This document shows, in pieces, positions 24,917-36,092 of a stretch of DNA of 64,000 bases. The stretch is taken from positions 62,001 to 126,000 of the forward strand of contig NZ_BOOY01000020.1 of NCBI RefSeq assembly GCF_016863475.1, written 5' to 3'. Under the pieces are notes generated by a model. It was not told the origin of the DNA. It made no database searches and saw only the letters and a program-made list of their open reading frames with translations. Every line of letters starts with the position of its first letter. The first letter of the stretch is position 1. Origin of the DNA: Spirilliplanes yamanashiensis. GTDB taxonomy: Bacteria > Actinomycetota > Actinomycetes > Mycobacteriales > Micromonosporaceae. The translations under genes and the position numbers were made by a program.

Positions 24917-25600
24917 TCATCGGCGCAGCGCCCGGCGGACCCCGCCGAACAGCTGGCCCAGGCCGAACACCGCGAAGAACAGCCACGCCACCGCGCCCAC
25001 CGTCGCGGTGCCCGCGAGCAGGTCCGGGTTCAGCAGGCCCGCCGCCCCGGCCAGCAGCAGCGCCACCAGCGCCACCGACACCCGGGTCGGCCGCTCCGCC
25101 ACCGTCACCACGCCCACCTCGGTCATCCCGGCGGCGACGGCGCGGGCGCGCAGGTACTCGTGCAGCCAGCTCACCGCGCCGCCCGCCACGACCAGGCCGC
25201 CGGGGGCGCCCGCCACCCACAGCGCGGCCAGCCAGGCGGCCTCGCCGACCCGGTCGGCGACCGAGTCGTACACGAACCCGAGGCGCGAGGTGCGCTCGCT
25301 GGCGACGGCGACCGCGCCGTCCAGGGCGTCGGCCACCCCGGCCAGCAGCACCAGGCCGGCGGCGACGAGCGCCCCGACCGGCCCGCGCGACGCCGCGACC
25401 GGCACGGCCAGGCAGATCAGCAGGCCCGCGGCGGTCACGGCCGTCGGCGACACCCGCAGGCGGCCGAGCAGGCTGCCGCCCGCGTACGCGAGGCGCACCC
25501 AGCCCCGCACGACGGGCGACGCGGCCCGCGGGTCGAAGCCGCCGTGCAGCTTCGACCAGGCGGTCGCGTACTGGTCCCAGGTGAGCACCCGTCCAGCCAA
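24917..25600 (-). CDS. CDP-alcohol phosphatidyltransferase-family protein
   Basis: About 227 residues with five or six membrane helices. The family signature D-x2-D-G-x2-A-R-x8-G-x3-D-x3-D is present as DALDGAVAVASERTSRLGF continuing to YDSVADR: all catalytic aspartates are kept but the Arg after Ala is Val, a deviation that may alter CDP binding. It transfers a phosphoalcohol or substituted phosphate onto an acceptor in the membrane; the exact lipid is not predictable. The TTG at 25600 gives the listed start; a GTG at 25588 is an alternative. It follows metF by 31 bases and shares its strand. Confidence 0.7.
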   Translation of the reverse strand: MAGRVLTWDQYATAWSKLHGGFDPRAASPVVRGWVRLAYAGGSLLGRLRVSPTAVTAAGLLICLAVPVAASRGPVGALVAAGLVLLAGVADALDGAVAVASERTSRLGFVYDSVADRVGEAAWLAALWVAGAPGGLVVAGGAVSWLHEYLRARAVAAGMTEVGVVTVAERPTRVSVALVALLLAGAAGLLNPDLLAGTATVGAVAWLFFAVFGLGQLFGGVRRALRR

Positions 25601-25631
25601 TCACGCCGGGGCACGCCCGTGCGGGTGATCG

Positions 25632-26558
25632 TCAGGCGGGTGCGGTCGCGGGGGCCGTCGCGGCGAGCTGCTGCCACACCTCGCGCGTCGCCGTCGAGCG
25701 GTTCAGCGTGATGAAGTGGATGCCCGGCACGCCCTCGTCGAGCAGCCGCCGGCACATCTCCGAACACAGCTCGATGCCCAGCTCACGCACCGCCGCCTCG
25801 TCGCCGGCCAGCCGCTCGAAGCGCTCCAGCAGCGCCGGCGGGAACGGCGCGCCCGACAGCTGCGTCGACCGCTCGATCGTGGCCATCCGGGTGACCGGCA
25901 TGACACCCGGCACGATCGGGGTGTCGCAGCCGGCCGCCGCCACCCGGTCGCGCAGCCGCAGGTACTCGTCGGCGTCGAAGAACATCTGGGTGATGGCGAA
26001 GTCGGCGCCCGCCCGGCACTTGCGGATGAAGTTGCGGGTGTCGCTGTCGGTGTCGGCCGACCGCGGGTGCTTGTACGGGAACGCGGCCACCCCGACGCTG
26101 AAGTCGCCGATCTCGCGCAGCAGCCGGACCAGGTCCTCCGCGTACAGCACGCCGTCGGGGTGCTGCACCCACTCGCCCATCGGGTTGCCCGGCGGGTCGC
26201 CCCGCACGGCGAGGATGTTGCGGATGCCCGCCCCGGCGAGCCGGCCGATCACGTTGCGCAGCTCGGCGACCGAGTGGTTGACCGCCGTCAGGTGCGCCAT
26301 CGGCAGCAGCGTCGTCTCCGTCGCCACCCGCTCGGTCACCGCCACGGTGGTGTCGCGCGTGGTGCCGCCCGCGCCGTAGGTGATCGACACGAACGACGGG
26401 CGCAGCGACTCCAGCTCGCGGATCGCCTGCCAGAGCAGCCGCTCGCCGTCCGCCGTCTTCGGCGGGAAGAACTCGAACGAGAACGTCGGCTCCGCCCCGC
26501 GGATCAGGTCGCCGATCGACGGCGAGGCGGGGAGCCGGGAAGGAAGTCCGAGTGCCAC
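25632..26558 (-). CDS. metF: Methylenetetrahydrofolate reductase
   Basis: 308 residues, close to the E. coli MetF length. Flavin-dependent reduction of 5,10-methylene- to 5-methyl-tetrahydrofolate for methionine synthesis. Signature stretches: [78 protein letters not shown] and PIVPGVMPV. The GTG start at 26558 is preceded 7 bases upstream by a TACCAT -10 element, indicating a leaderless transcript. Divergent from the polyprenyl synthase gene, as in mycobacteria. Confidence 0.92.
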   Translation of the reverse strand: MALGLPSRLPASPSIGDLIRGAEPTFSFEFFPPKTADGERLLWQAIRELESLRPSFVSITYGAGGTTRDTTVAVTERVATETTLLPMAHLTAVNHSVAELRNVIGRLAGAGIRNILAVRGDPPGNPMGEWVQHPDGVLYAEDLVRLLREIGDFSVGVAAFPYKHPRSADTDSDTRNFIRKCRAGADFAITQMFFDADEYLRLRDRVAAAGCDTPIVPGVMPVTRMATIERSTQLSGAPFPPALLERFERLAGDEAAVRELGIELCSEMCRRLLDEGVPGIHFITLNRSTATREVWQQLAATAPATAPA

Positions 26559-26565
26559 GGCCGGA

Positions 26566-26636
26566 ATGGTACCGGCCGCGACGCGGCGCACCGGACGTCG
26601 TCCCACCCGGCGGATGATCCGCACAGGTACTAGCGT
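26566..26636. promoter_or_regulatory. Back-to-back leaderless promoters of metF and the polyprenyl synthase
   Basis: On the minus strand TACCAT (26571-26566) lies 7 bases before the metF GTG. On the plus strand TAGCGT (26631-26636) lies 6 bases before the synthase GTG at 26643. Both match the TANNNT-N6/7-start layout of actinobacterial leaderless mRNAs. No convincing -35 elements are seen. Confidence 0.5.
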
Positions 26637-26642
26637 CGTGCC

Positions 26643-27719
26643 GTGACCAGCGACATCTCGCCGCTCGACACGGCCGGCCTGCGCCAGCGTGTCGACCGCG
26701 CGCTCGCCGACTTCCTCGCCCGCCGGCGCGCCGACCTGGCCGCGATCGACCCCGCCCTCGGCCCGGTCGCCGACGCCGTGGACGCGTTCGTGCTGGGCGG
26801 CGGCAAGCGGCTGCGGCCCGCGTTCGCCTACTGGGGCTACCGCGCGGCCGGCGGCCCCGACGGCGACGCGGTGGTGGCGGCGGTGGCGGCGCTGGAGCTG
26901 GTGCAGGCCAGCGCCCTGATCCACGACGACCTGATGGACCGCTCCGACACCCGGCGCGGCGAACCCGCCGTGCACCGCCGCTTCGAGGCCCTGCACGGCA
27001 AGGCCGGCTGGCAGGGCGACGCGGCCGCGTTCGGCGACAGCGCCGCCATCCTGCTCGGCGACCTGACCCTCGTCTGGTCGGACGAGCTGCTGCACACCGC
27101 CGGCGTCGACCCGGCCGCCCTGGCCCGCGCCCGCCCCGTGTTCGACGCGATGCGCACCGAGGTCACCGTCGGCCAGTACCTGGACGTGCTCACCCAGGCC
27201 ACCGGCGAGATGTCCGTCGAGCGGGCCGGCAAGGTGGCCCGCTACAAGTCGGCCAAGTACACGGTGGAGCGGCCGCTGCTGCTGGGCGCCGCCCTGGCCG
27301 GGGCGCCGGCGGCGCTGAGCGCGGCGTACAGCGCCTTCGGGCTGCCGCTGGGCGAGGCGTTCCAGCTCCGCGACGACGTCCTCGGCGTCTTCGGCGACCC
27401 GGCCGTCACGGGCAAGCCGGCGGGAGACGACCTGCGCGAGGGCAAGCGCACCTACCTGGTCGCCGCGGCCTGCGCCACCGCGCCCGAGGCGGACCGCACG
27501 GAACTGCTGTCCCGCCTCGGCGACCCGGCCCTGGACGCCGCGGGCGTCGACCGGCTCCGCACGATCATCGAGTCCTCGGGCGCCCTGCGCCGCACCGAGG
27601 AGCGCATCGCCGAACTCACCGCCGAGGCGGCAGCGGCCCTGACCGCCGCCGACGTCGACCCGGACGCCGCGGCGGTCCTACGCCGCCTCGCCGACGCGGC
27701 CACCCGCCGCACCGTCTGA
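26643..27719 (+). CDS. idsA: Polyprenyl (geranylgeranyl-type) diphosphate synthase
   Basis: 358 residues of the trans-isoprenyl diphosphate synthase family. Features are [13 protein letters not shown], the first Asp-rich motif [13 protein letters not shown], the Lys/Gln region [12 protein letters not shown] and the second motif [11 protein letters not shown]. It condenses isopentenyl diphosphate into C15-C20 prenyl chains. Carotenoid genes lie on both sides (cruF operon and split lycopene cyclase), so it is a good candidate for the CrtE step. Its position beside metF matches mycobacterial idsA2. Start GTG at 26643, probably leaderless. Confidence 0.88.
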   Translation: MTSDISPLDTAGLRQRVDRALADFLARRRADLAAIDPALGPVADAVDAFVLGGGKRLRPAFAYWGYRAAGGPDGDAVVAAVAALELVQASALIHDDLMDRSDTRRGEPAVHRRFEALHGKAGWQGDAAAFGDSAAILLGDLTLVWSDELLHTAGVDPAALARARPVFDAMRTEVTVGQYLDVLTQATGEMSVERAGKVARYKSAKYTVERPLLLGAALAGAPAALSAAYSAFGLPLGEAFQLRDDVLGVFGDPAVTGKPAGDDLREGKRTYLVAAACATAPEADRTELLSRLGDPALDAAGVDRLRTIIESSGALRRTEERIAELTAEAAAALTAADVDPDAAAVLRRLADAATRRTV

Positions 27720-27768
27720 CGTCAACCCGGCCGGCCACCAGCCGGCGAGTCGGAGAGCGACCGACCGA

Positions 27769-27842
27769 GGTTCCGGGGGCGGGGTGGCCCACGGAGGGAT
27801 CAAGCCTGACCGCCCGGAGTGGGCCACCCCGCCCCCGGAACC
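27769..27842. terminator. Giant 24-bp hairpin between convergent genes
   Basis: Arms 27769-27792 and 27819-27842 are perfect reverse complements, with a 26-base loop. It lies between the ends of the polyprenyl synthase gene (plus) and the lycopene cyclase gene (minus), so it can act as a terminator in both directions. No U-run is present, which is common for actinobacterial hairpin terminators. Confidence 0.7.
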
Positions 27843-27890
27843 GACCAAGCGCAACCCGAGGGCAGGATCGGCCTCACCGGCCCGACGCTG

Positions 27891-28253
27891 TCAGGAGCGG
27901 GTGCGGTCGCGCAGGCGTTCGAGCAGGCGGCTGCCCTCGCCCGCGGCCGGGGTGCGCTGCACGCCGCGGCGGCCGTGCCAGACCCACAGCGACAGGGTGA
28001 ACAGCACCAGCGCGAAGCCGAAGAACAGGTCCTCGACCGGGGCGAACACGATGCGCAGGCCCAGGATCGCGGCCGGGTCGTACAGGACGATGCCGCGGCC
28101 GGTGAGGATGCCGTTGGAGATGAGCTGGAACAGGATGATGATCGGGTACGTCGCCCAGAACACGGCGCGGGTCAGCAGCCGGGTGCGCAGCACGAACAGG
28201 TCGACGACCGCGGCGACGGCCACGCCGAGCAGCGCGGCGGCGGTGTAGCTCAC
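27891..28253 (-). CDS. crtYd: Lycopene cyclase subunit, CrtYd-type
   Basis: 120 residues, three membrane helices. The cyclase motif is APVEDLFFGFALVLFTLSLW, preceded by FWATYPIIILFQLISNG. The family works as a heterodimer with the CrtYc-type protein to form a beta ring on one or both ends of lycopene. The GTG start at 28253 overlaps the stop of the partner gene by 4 bases, tying the two subunits. The Arg-rich tail after residue 95 is cytoplasmic. Confidence 0.82.
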   Translation of the reverse strand: MSYTAAALLGVAVAAVVDLFVLRTRLLTRAVFWATYPIIILFQLISNGILTGRGIVLYDPAAILGLRIVFAPVEDLFFGFALVLFTLSLWVWHGRRGVQRTPAAGEGSRLLERLRDRTRS

Positions 28254-28576
28254 TCGTCACCCGCCGGGCGGCGCAGGACGGCGCGGACGGCCTCGAAGCC
28301 GAGGATCGCGCACACCGGCACGACGACGAAGAACAGCACCTCGTCGACGGGCAGGCCGCCGGGCAGGACCAGCCCGGTGGTCTGGGCGGGGTCGAACGTC
28401 CAGTGCCCGGCGGCGATGGCGGCCAGGTCCCAGACGGCGAACACGACGACCACCGGCAGCACCGTGAGGGCGAGGCGGCGCCACCGGCGCAGCACGTTGA
28501 CGCGCAGCACCGGTTCGAGCCAGCAGGCCGCCGCGAAGCAGAAGGCCAGGACCGCCAAGTAGGAGAGGTGTCCCAT
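28250..28576 (-). CDS. crtYc: Lycopene cyclase subunit, CrtYc-type
   Basis: 108 residues with three hydrophobic helices. The conserved stretch GLPVDEVLFFVVVPVCAILGFEAV contains the P-x-[DE]-E-x-x-F-F cyclase motif, and DLAAIAAGHWTFDP is the typical loop before it. First of the two cyclase genes; its stop overlaps the start of the crtYd-type gene. With the CruF/glycosyltransferase operon, this suggests a carotenoid cyclised at one end and glycosylated at the other. Confidence 0.82.
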   Translation of the reverse strand: MGHLSYLAVLAFCFAAACWLEPVLRVNVLRRWRRLALTVLPVVVVFAVWDLAAIAAGHWTFDPAQTTGLVLPGGLPVDEVLFFVVVPVCAILGFEAVRAVLRRPAGDE

Positions 28577-28585
28577 CCGCGGCGG

Positions 28586-28957
28586 TCAGAACCCGAGCGC
28601 CTGGGCGCGCCGCTTGACCTCGCGGGCGCGGTCGCCGCCGAGCGCTGCGGCGGGGGTCCCGCCGAGCGTTTCGTCCGGTTCGTACAGCCACCGGAGGGCC
28701 TCTTCGTCGTTGTACCCGGCGTCGTGGAGCAACGTGAGGACGCCGGGGAGGTGCTTGAGCACGGTGTCGTTGGTCACCAGCTCAGCGGGCACCACGCGGA
28801 TGCCGTCACGACGAGTGGCGAGCAGCGCGCGCTCGCGGATCATCTGGTGGACCTTGGTGATCGGGACGTCCAGCTTCTCGGCGACGTCCGGCAGCGCGAT
28901 CCACGCGGCCGGCTCGCCGGCCGGACGCAGTTCGCCCACGGGTACGGAATCGGTCAC
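28586..28957 (-). CDS. Rv2175c-family DNA-binding protein
   Basis: 123 residues. A winged-helix/excisionase-like N-terminal domain (WIALPDVAEKLDVPITKVHQMIRERALLATRRDG) is followed by a conserved C-terminal helical part (HLPGVLTLLHDAGYNDEEALRWLY). In M. tuberculosis Rv2175c is a substrate of the adjacent kinase PknL, and its phosphorylation blocks DNA binding. Here the PknL-like gene is 860 bases away, divergent, with one extra gene between. A regulatory pair with that kinase is the natural inference. Confidence 0.85.
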   Translation of the reverse strand: MTDSVPVGELRPAGEPAAWIALPDVAEKLDVPITKVHQMIRERALLATRRDGIRVVPAELVTNDTVLKHLPGVLTLLHDAGYNDEEALRWLYEPDETLGGTPAAALGGDRAREVKRRAQALGF

Positions 28958-29035
28958 GGGTCAACCCTGCCATGCCGTCCCGGCCGCCTACCAGCGGCCC
29001 TGACCTGCCCCCAACGAATCCGAGAGGTGTCTTCG

Positions 29036-29689
29036 ATGAGCTTCCTGCGGTCAGCAGGACGGGAGGTGGCCGGCGCCTGGCGCTCCCTGCGGTACGACAT
29101 GCGGCAGCGGCCGGGCCAGGCGGACTCCCCCGCCGACGGCTACCCGGACGTCACCTCGGCCGGCCTGAGCACGTTCGGCGGCGGGGTCGCGGACGAGGAG
29201 TACGGCCCCCGGCCGCGCCGGCTCGTCGCGGCGTCGGCGTTCGCGATGCTGGCCCTGACCGGCGCGGCCGGCAGCTACCTGGCCGTGGTGAACGGCCTGG
29301 GCGAGCTGGCCGCCGGCCGGGCCGCGCAGGCGCACGCCCCGGAGCCGCTGCCGCTGATGGCGGAGCCGTCGGCGCTGCCGCCGAGCCGGCCGGCCGCCCG
29401 GGTGCCCGCCCGCCGGACCACCGCGCCCGTGGCCGCGGAGCGCCCGGCGCAGCGCGAGGAGGCCCCGCGCCCCGGCCGGACGACCGCGCGTCCCGCGCTG
29501 ACGCTGGCGCCGCCGGTGCCGACGCCGTGCCGGTGCACGTACCCGCCGGTGCCGACGCCCGCGTCGGAGTCGCCGTCGCCGTCGGAGTCGCTGTCGCCCA
29601 GCCCGTCGCCGACCCCGGACGCGACGGAGAGCGCCACCCCGTCGGCGAGCGAGACTCCTCGCGACCCGCGGGAGTCGAAGGGTTACTGA
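29036..29689 (+). CDS. Unknown single-pass membrane protein with Ser/Pro-rich tail
   Basis: 217 residues, no recognised family. A basic N-terminal region contains SAGREVAGAWRSLRYDMRQ. One transmembrane helix lies at about 62-82 (LVAASAFAMLALTGAAGSYLA). The rest is low-complexity Pro/Ala/Arg, one Cys pair (PCRC) and a Ser/Pro/Thr tail (SPSPSESLSPSPSPTP). The start ATG follows GAGAGG. It sits between the Rv2175c-like gene and the PASTA kinase on the kinase's strand, so it may be a phosphorylation target or envelope partner; this is context only. Confidence 0.65.
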   Translation: MSFLRSAGREVAGAWRSLRYDMRQRPGQADSPADGYPDVTSAGLSTFGGGVADEEYGPRPRRLVAASAFAMLALTGAAGSYLAVVNGLGELAAGRAAQAHAPEPLPLMAEPSALPPSRPAARVPARRTTAPVAAERPAQREEAPRPGRTTARPALTLAPPVPTPCRCTYPPVPTPASESPSPSESLSPSPSPTPDATESATPSASETPRDPRESKGY

Positions 29690-29701
29690 CGGTCGAATGT
29701 G

Positions 29702-29728
29702 CCCGGCGCCACCGCCCGTGGCGCCGGG
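29702..29728 (+). terminator. 10-bp hairpin after the Ser/Pro-rich protein gene
   Basis: Arms cccggcgcca and tggcgccggg pair perfectly around a 7-base loop, 12 bases after the stop codon at 29689. No U-run follows, as is usual in this window. It separates the small membrane-protein gene from the kinase gene. Confidence 0.6.
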
Positions 29729-29814
29729 TATGACCCGAACGGTCCGTACCCGAGCCGTGAACGCTGTGGCATCCTGAGCTGTCGCCGACCCGAGGACTAA
29801 TAGACTTCACGCCG

Positions 29815-31779
29815 ATGGACACGACTGTTGCCGACCCGCTGCTGGGCGCCCTCATCGATGGGCGCTACCGCGTGCGTGGGCGCGTGGCCCGCGGCGGCAT
29901 GGCCACGGTCTACACCGCGCTCGACGAACGCCTCGAACGCACCGTCGCGCTGAAGATCATCCACGCGAACCAGGCGACGAACGTGCACTTCCTCGACCGG
30001 TTCGCCGACGAGGCCAAGACCATCGCCCGGCTCACCCACCCGAACGTGGTCGCCGTCTACGACACCGGCATCCACGAGGGCCTGCCCTACCTGGTGATGG
30101 AGTACGTGCAGGGCCGCACCCTGCGCGAGCTGCTCAGCCAGCGGCGCCGGTTCCAGCCCGTCGAGGCCCTGGCGATCCTCGACCAGATGCTCGCCGCGAT
30201 CGCCGCCGCGCACCGCGCCGGCCTGGTGCACCGCGACGTCAAGCCGGAGAACGTGCTGGTCGCCCAGGCGCCCAGCGGCGGCCCCGGCAACCTGCAGGAC
30301 TCCGTCGTCAAGGTCGCCGACTTCGGCCTGGCCCGCGCCGTCGAGGCCAGCACGGACGGCGGCACCGGCCAGCTCATGGCGACCGTCGCGTACGTGGCGC
30401 CCGAGCTGGTCACCGACGGGCACTCCGACGCCCGCACCGACGTCTACTCGGCCGGCATCGTCCTGTTCGAGATGCTCACCGGCCGGGTGCCGTTCGACGG
30501 CGACCAGCCGGTCGAGGTGGCCTGGCAGCACGTCGACAACGACGTGCCGAAGCCCAGCTCGATCGTCCCCGGCCTGCCGCCGGTGCTGGACGAGCTGGTC
30601 GCCCGCGCCACCCGGCGCGATCCGGGCGCCCGCCCCACCGACGCGGGCGCGCTGCTCGGCGAGGTGCAGGTGGTCCGCGACGACCTCGGCGCCGCCAACG
30701 TGGAGACCGCCGTCTACCGGCAGGTCGGCCGCCCGGCCGCCGCCGACCAGACCGCCGTCGTGCCGGCCGTGCCCGCCGACGCCACCCGCGCGCTCGACCC
30801 GGCCCGCCCGGGCTGGGCCCGGCTGCCCGGCCAGCCCGACCGCGCCCGCACCGGCCCCGGCCGGCGGCGCCACGGCGGCACCGCCGGCCTGGACGAGACC
30901 CCGGCCGACAACCGGATGCGGATCATCGCGCTGGTCGCGGCCGCCCTCGCGGTGCTCGTCGTGGCCGTCGGCGCCTGGTACCTGGGCGTCGGCCGCTACA
31001 CCGACGCGCCGCGCCTGGTGAACCTGACCAAGGCGGAGGCCGAGCAGCAGGCGCAGACCGCGGGCGTGGTGTTCGCCTACGGCGAGCCGCAGTACAGCGA
31101 CACCGTGCCCGTCGACGTCGTGCTCAGCCAGGACCCGCCGCCCGACGAGCGCATGCTCGACGGCGACACGGTCACCCTCGTGCTCAGCCTCGGCGCCGAG
31201 CGCCACGCCGTGCCCGACCTGGCCGGCCTCGACCTCGACGCGGCCAAGGCGCAGCTCGAGGTCGAGAAGCTGGTGCTGAAGAAGGGCGGCGAGAAGTTCA
31301 GCGACAGCGTCGCCAAGGGTTCGATCATCTCGTTCAAGCCGGAGGCCGGCACCGAGCTGAAGTCCGGCGAGACCGTCACCGTCGTGGTCAGCAAGGGCCG
31401 CGCGCCGATCACCGTGCCGAACTTCGTCGGCAAGAACATCAACGACGCCCGCAACGAGGCCGGCCAGCTGGGGCTCACCGCCGCCGAGATCTACAAGGAC
31501 AGCGACCAGCCCGCCGGGCAGGTCATCGGGCAGAGCCTGAAGGAGGGCTCCAGCGCGGAGAAGGGCGCCGAGGTCAAGCTCGAGGTCAGCAAGGGCCCGC
31601 CGCAGCTGGTCGTGCCGCGGGTGCTGGGCGCGCCGTGCCAGCAGGCGAAGGGCCAGCTGGAGGGCATGGGCCTGCGGGTGCGCGTCGACTTCAACCCGAA
31701 CGGCACCGTGCAGGGCCAGCAGCCGGGCGAGAACACCCCGGTGGCGCCGCAGACCGAGGTCGCGATCCAGTGCTTCTGA
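29815..31779 (+). CDS. pknL: PASTA-domain Ser/Thr protein kinase, PknL-like
   Basis: 654 residues. Kinase domain about 18-285: GRVARGGMATVY loop, ALKII, HRDVKPEN near 140, DFGLAR and APEL, all intact. An Ala/Pro/Arg linker leads to a transmembrane helix at about 369-390 (IIALVAAALAVLVVAVGAWYL). Four extracellular PASTA repeats follow, ending in a Cys-containing fourth repeat (CQQAKGQLEGM and the terminal IQCF), suggesting a disulfide. PASTA kinases sense peptidoglycan/lipid II fragments and regulate growth. The Rv2175c-like neighbour supports PknL orthology. A TAGACT element 8 bases before ATG hints at leaderless initiation. Confidence 0.9.
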   Translation: MDTTVADPLLGALIDGRYRVRGRVARGGMATVYTALDERLERTVALKIIHANQATNVHFLDRFADEAKTIARLTHPNVVAVYDTGIHEGLPYLVMEYVQGRTLRELLSQRRRFQPVEALAILDQMLAAIAAAHRAGLVHRDVKPENVLVAQAPSGGPGNLQDSVVKVADFGLARAVEASTDGGTGQLMATVAYVAPELVTDGHSDARTDVYSAGIVLFEMLTGRVPFDGDQPVEVAWQHVDNDVPKPSSIVPGLPPVLDELVARATRRDPGARPTDAGALLGEVQVVRDDLGAANVETAVYRQVGRPAAADQTAVVPAVPADATRALDPARPGWARLPGQPDRARTGPGRRRHGGTAGLDETPADNRMRIIALVAAALAVLVVAVGAWYLGVGRYTDAPRLVNLTKAEAEQQAQTAGVVFAYGEPQYSDTVPVDVVLSQDPPPDERMLDGDTVTLVLSLGAERHAVPDLAGLDLDAAKAQLEVEKLVLKKGGEKFSDSVAKGSIISFKPEAGTELKSGETVTVVVSKGRAPITVPNFVGKNINDARNEAGQLGLTAAEIYKDSDQPAGQVIGQSLKEGSSAEKGAEVKLEVSKGPPQLVVPRVLGAPCQQAKGQLEGMGLRVRVDFNPNGTVQGQQPGENTPVAPQTEVAIQCF

Positions 31780-32639
31780 CCCGCCCGGTCGGCTCGCACA
31801 CCAGGACGTCCGGCGGGCTCGCGAAGGCGGGGCTGCCGTACGCCGACGCCGCGGGCGCCGAGGTCGTGCAGATCTACGTGTCGAACTCGCGCGGCTGGGC
31901 GCTGCCGCCCGGCGACCCGCAGCAGGACGCCCTGTTCCGCGACGGGCTCGCCGAGCGCGGCGTCCCGTCGTACATCCACGCCTCGCTGCTGGTGAACCTG
32001 GGCTCGCCGACGTCGCTGACGGTGGAGAAGTCGGTGCAGACGCTGGAGCACGCGCTGCGCCGCGGCCGGGCCATCGGCGCCACCGCGGTGGTGTTCCACG
32101 CGGGCAGCGCCGTCGACCCGGCCCACGACGACAAGGCGCTGCACCAGGTCCGCGAGGCGCTGCTGCCGCTGCTCGACACCGCGTTCGCGGAGGGCCTGCC
32201 GCGGCTGCTGGTCGAGCCGAGCGCGGGCGGCGGGCGCAGCCTGGCGTCGACGATGCAGGACCTCGGCCCGTACCTGGACGCGGTGGAGCGCCACCCCTGG
32301 CTGGGGGTCTGCTTCGACACCTGCCACGCGTGGGCGGCCGGGCACGACCTGGCGGCGCCCGGCGGCATGGCGGCCACCCTGGACGCCCTGGTCGCCACGG
32401 TCGGTCCGGGCCGGCTGCAGCTGGTGCACGCCAACGACTCGAAGGACCCGTGCGGCTCCACCCGCGACCGGCACGAGACGATCGGCAAGGGCACGATCGG
32501 CACGGCCGCGTTCGCCGAGCTGATGCGGCACCCCGCCACCGCGGGCATCCCGGTGGTCGTGGAGACCCCCAGCGACGACGCCGCCACCGGCCATGCGACG
32601 GACATCACCCTCCTGAAGGACCTGCGCGCCGCCGGCTGA
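31770..32639 (+). CDS. nfo: Endonuclease IV-type deoxyribonuclease
   Basis: 289 residues of the AP-endonuclease 2 TIM-barrel family. Zinc-site motifs are visible: VGSHTRTSGG, VVFHAGS, LLVEPSAGGGRS, GVCFDTCHAWAAGHD and LVHANDSKDPCGSTRDRHETIG. It cuts at abasic sites in base-excision repair. The GTG start at 31770 lies inside the end of the kinase gene, overlapping it by 10 bases in another frame. EPSAGGG stands where EPMAGQG is usual, a mild variation. Confidence 0.88.
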   Translation: MLLTRPVGSHTRTSGGLAKAGLPYADAAGAEVVQIYVSNSRGWALPPGDPQQDALFRDGLAERGVPSYIHASLLVNLGSPTSLTVEKSVQTLEHALRRGRAIGATAVVFHAGSAVDPAHDDKALHQVREALLPLLDTAFAEGLPRLLVEPSAGGGRSLASTMQDLGPYLDAVERHPWLGVCFDTCHAWAAGHDLAAPGGMAATLDALVATVGPGRLQLVHANDSKDPCGSTRDRHETIGKGTIGTAAFAELMRHPATAGIPVVVETPSDDAATGHATDITLLKDLRAAG

Positions 32640-32699
32640 CGTCGAGGCGGCGCGGCCGGCTCCGTCCACGCGGTGACACCTGACCCGACAGGAGACGCC

Positions 32700-32744
32700 A
32701 TGCCCGCTACCTGCGCCCGCGCCACCGGTGCGGGGGCGACGTGA
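32700..32744 (+). CDS. 14-codon upstream ORF
   Basis: ATG at 32700 with a strong AGGAG site 5 bases upstream opens a 14-codon frame (MPATCARATGAGAT) that stops at a TGA overlapping the GTG of the next gene as GTGA. The site and spacing are better than for many full genes here. It may be a leader peptide controlling translation of the following gene by coupling, or the frameshifted start of that gene. No homologue is known to me. Confidence 0.45.
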   Translation: MPATCARATGAGAT

Positions 32745-33312
32745 GGCCGGACGACCTGCACGACGACGAGAACTGGACGGGCGGGTTCTACGAGCTGTCC
32801 CTGACGCTCGAACCCGCCGGCGACGACCTACTCGACCGCGCCGTGCGGGCGCTGTGGCGCGCCGCCGGCGTGGAGGGCTGCCTTGCCCGGCGGCCGGACG
32901 GGACGTTCGCGGCCGTCGAGCCGGGCGCCGCCGCCCTGCACGCGCACGGCCACCTGCGCGGACGGGTCACGCTGCCCGCCGGTGACCGCGTCGTGTGCGG
33001 CGGTTTCGTGTCCCGGTTCGACGGCGCCGACCACCTGGAGCTGTACCTGCCGCTCGGCGCGCTGGCCCGGGTCGACCGCCGCATCGGCGGGTTCCCGTTC
33101 GACGAGCGCAGCGGCGCCGAGTCGCTCGACTGGCGCGCGCCGATCGACCGCTGGCTGGCCGCGGTGGCCGCCGTGGTCCACGCGGAGGTGCCGATCCGGC
33201 ACGGCCTGGTCGGCTTCGAGATCGACGAGGTGGACGACCTCGGCGAGGTGCCGCCGTACACCGCCGTGCTCGTGCCGTCCGGGGCGGGCCTGGACCACCG
33301 CCCCGCGTACGG

Positions 33313-33316
<4 letters not shown>
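32741..33316 (+). CDS. Unknown 191-residue protein
   Basis: I do not recognise a family. The protein is acidic and mixed alpha/beta: ENWTGGFYELSLTLEP, then ALWRAAGVEG, a central sheet with VVCGGFVSRFDGADHLELYLPLGALARVD, and a C-terminal GLVGFEIDEVDDL. The end (YTAVLVPSGAGLDHRPAYG) is conserved-looking. There is no signal or membrane helix. GTG start at 32741 overlaps the upstream 14-codon ORF. Its stop shares the palindrome CTAG with the stop of the convergent sensor-kinase gene. Confidence 0.7.
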
Positions 33317-35940
<2,624 letters not shown>

Positions 35941-36092
35941 CGCGCCTCGATTCGCCGGCCCGGCCGGTCGTGCCGCCGGGAGGATGACGGACGCCAGCGA
36001 CGCTACCGGCGGCCCGCGCGCGGCGGTCCCGGATCGGCCAAACCGCTCCCGACCCGGCGGCCCCGCCCGGGCCCGGCCCGGCGGCCGCCCGG

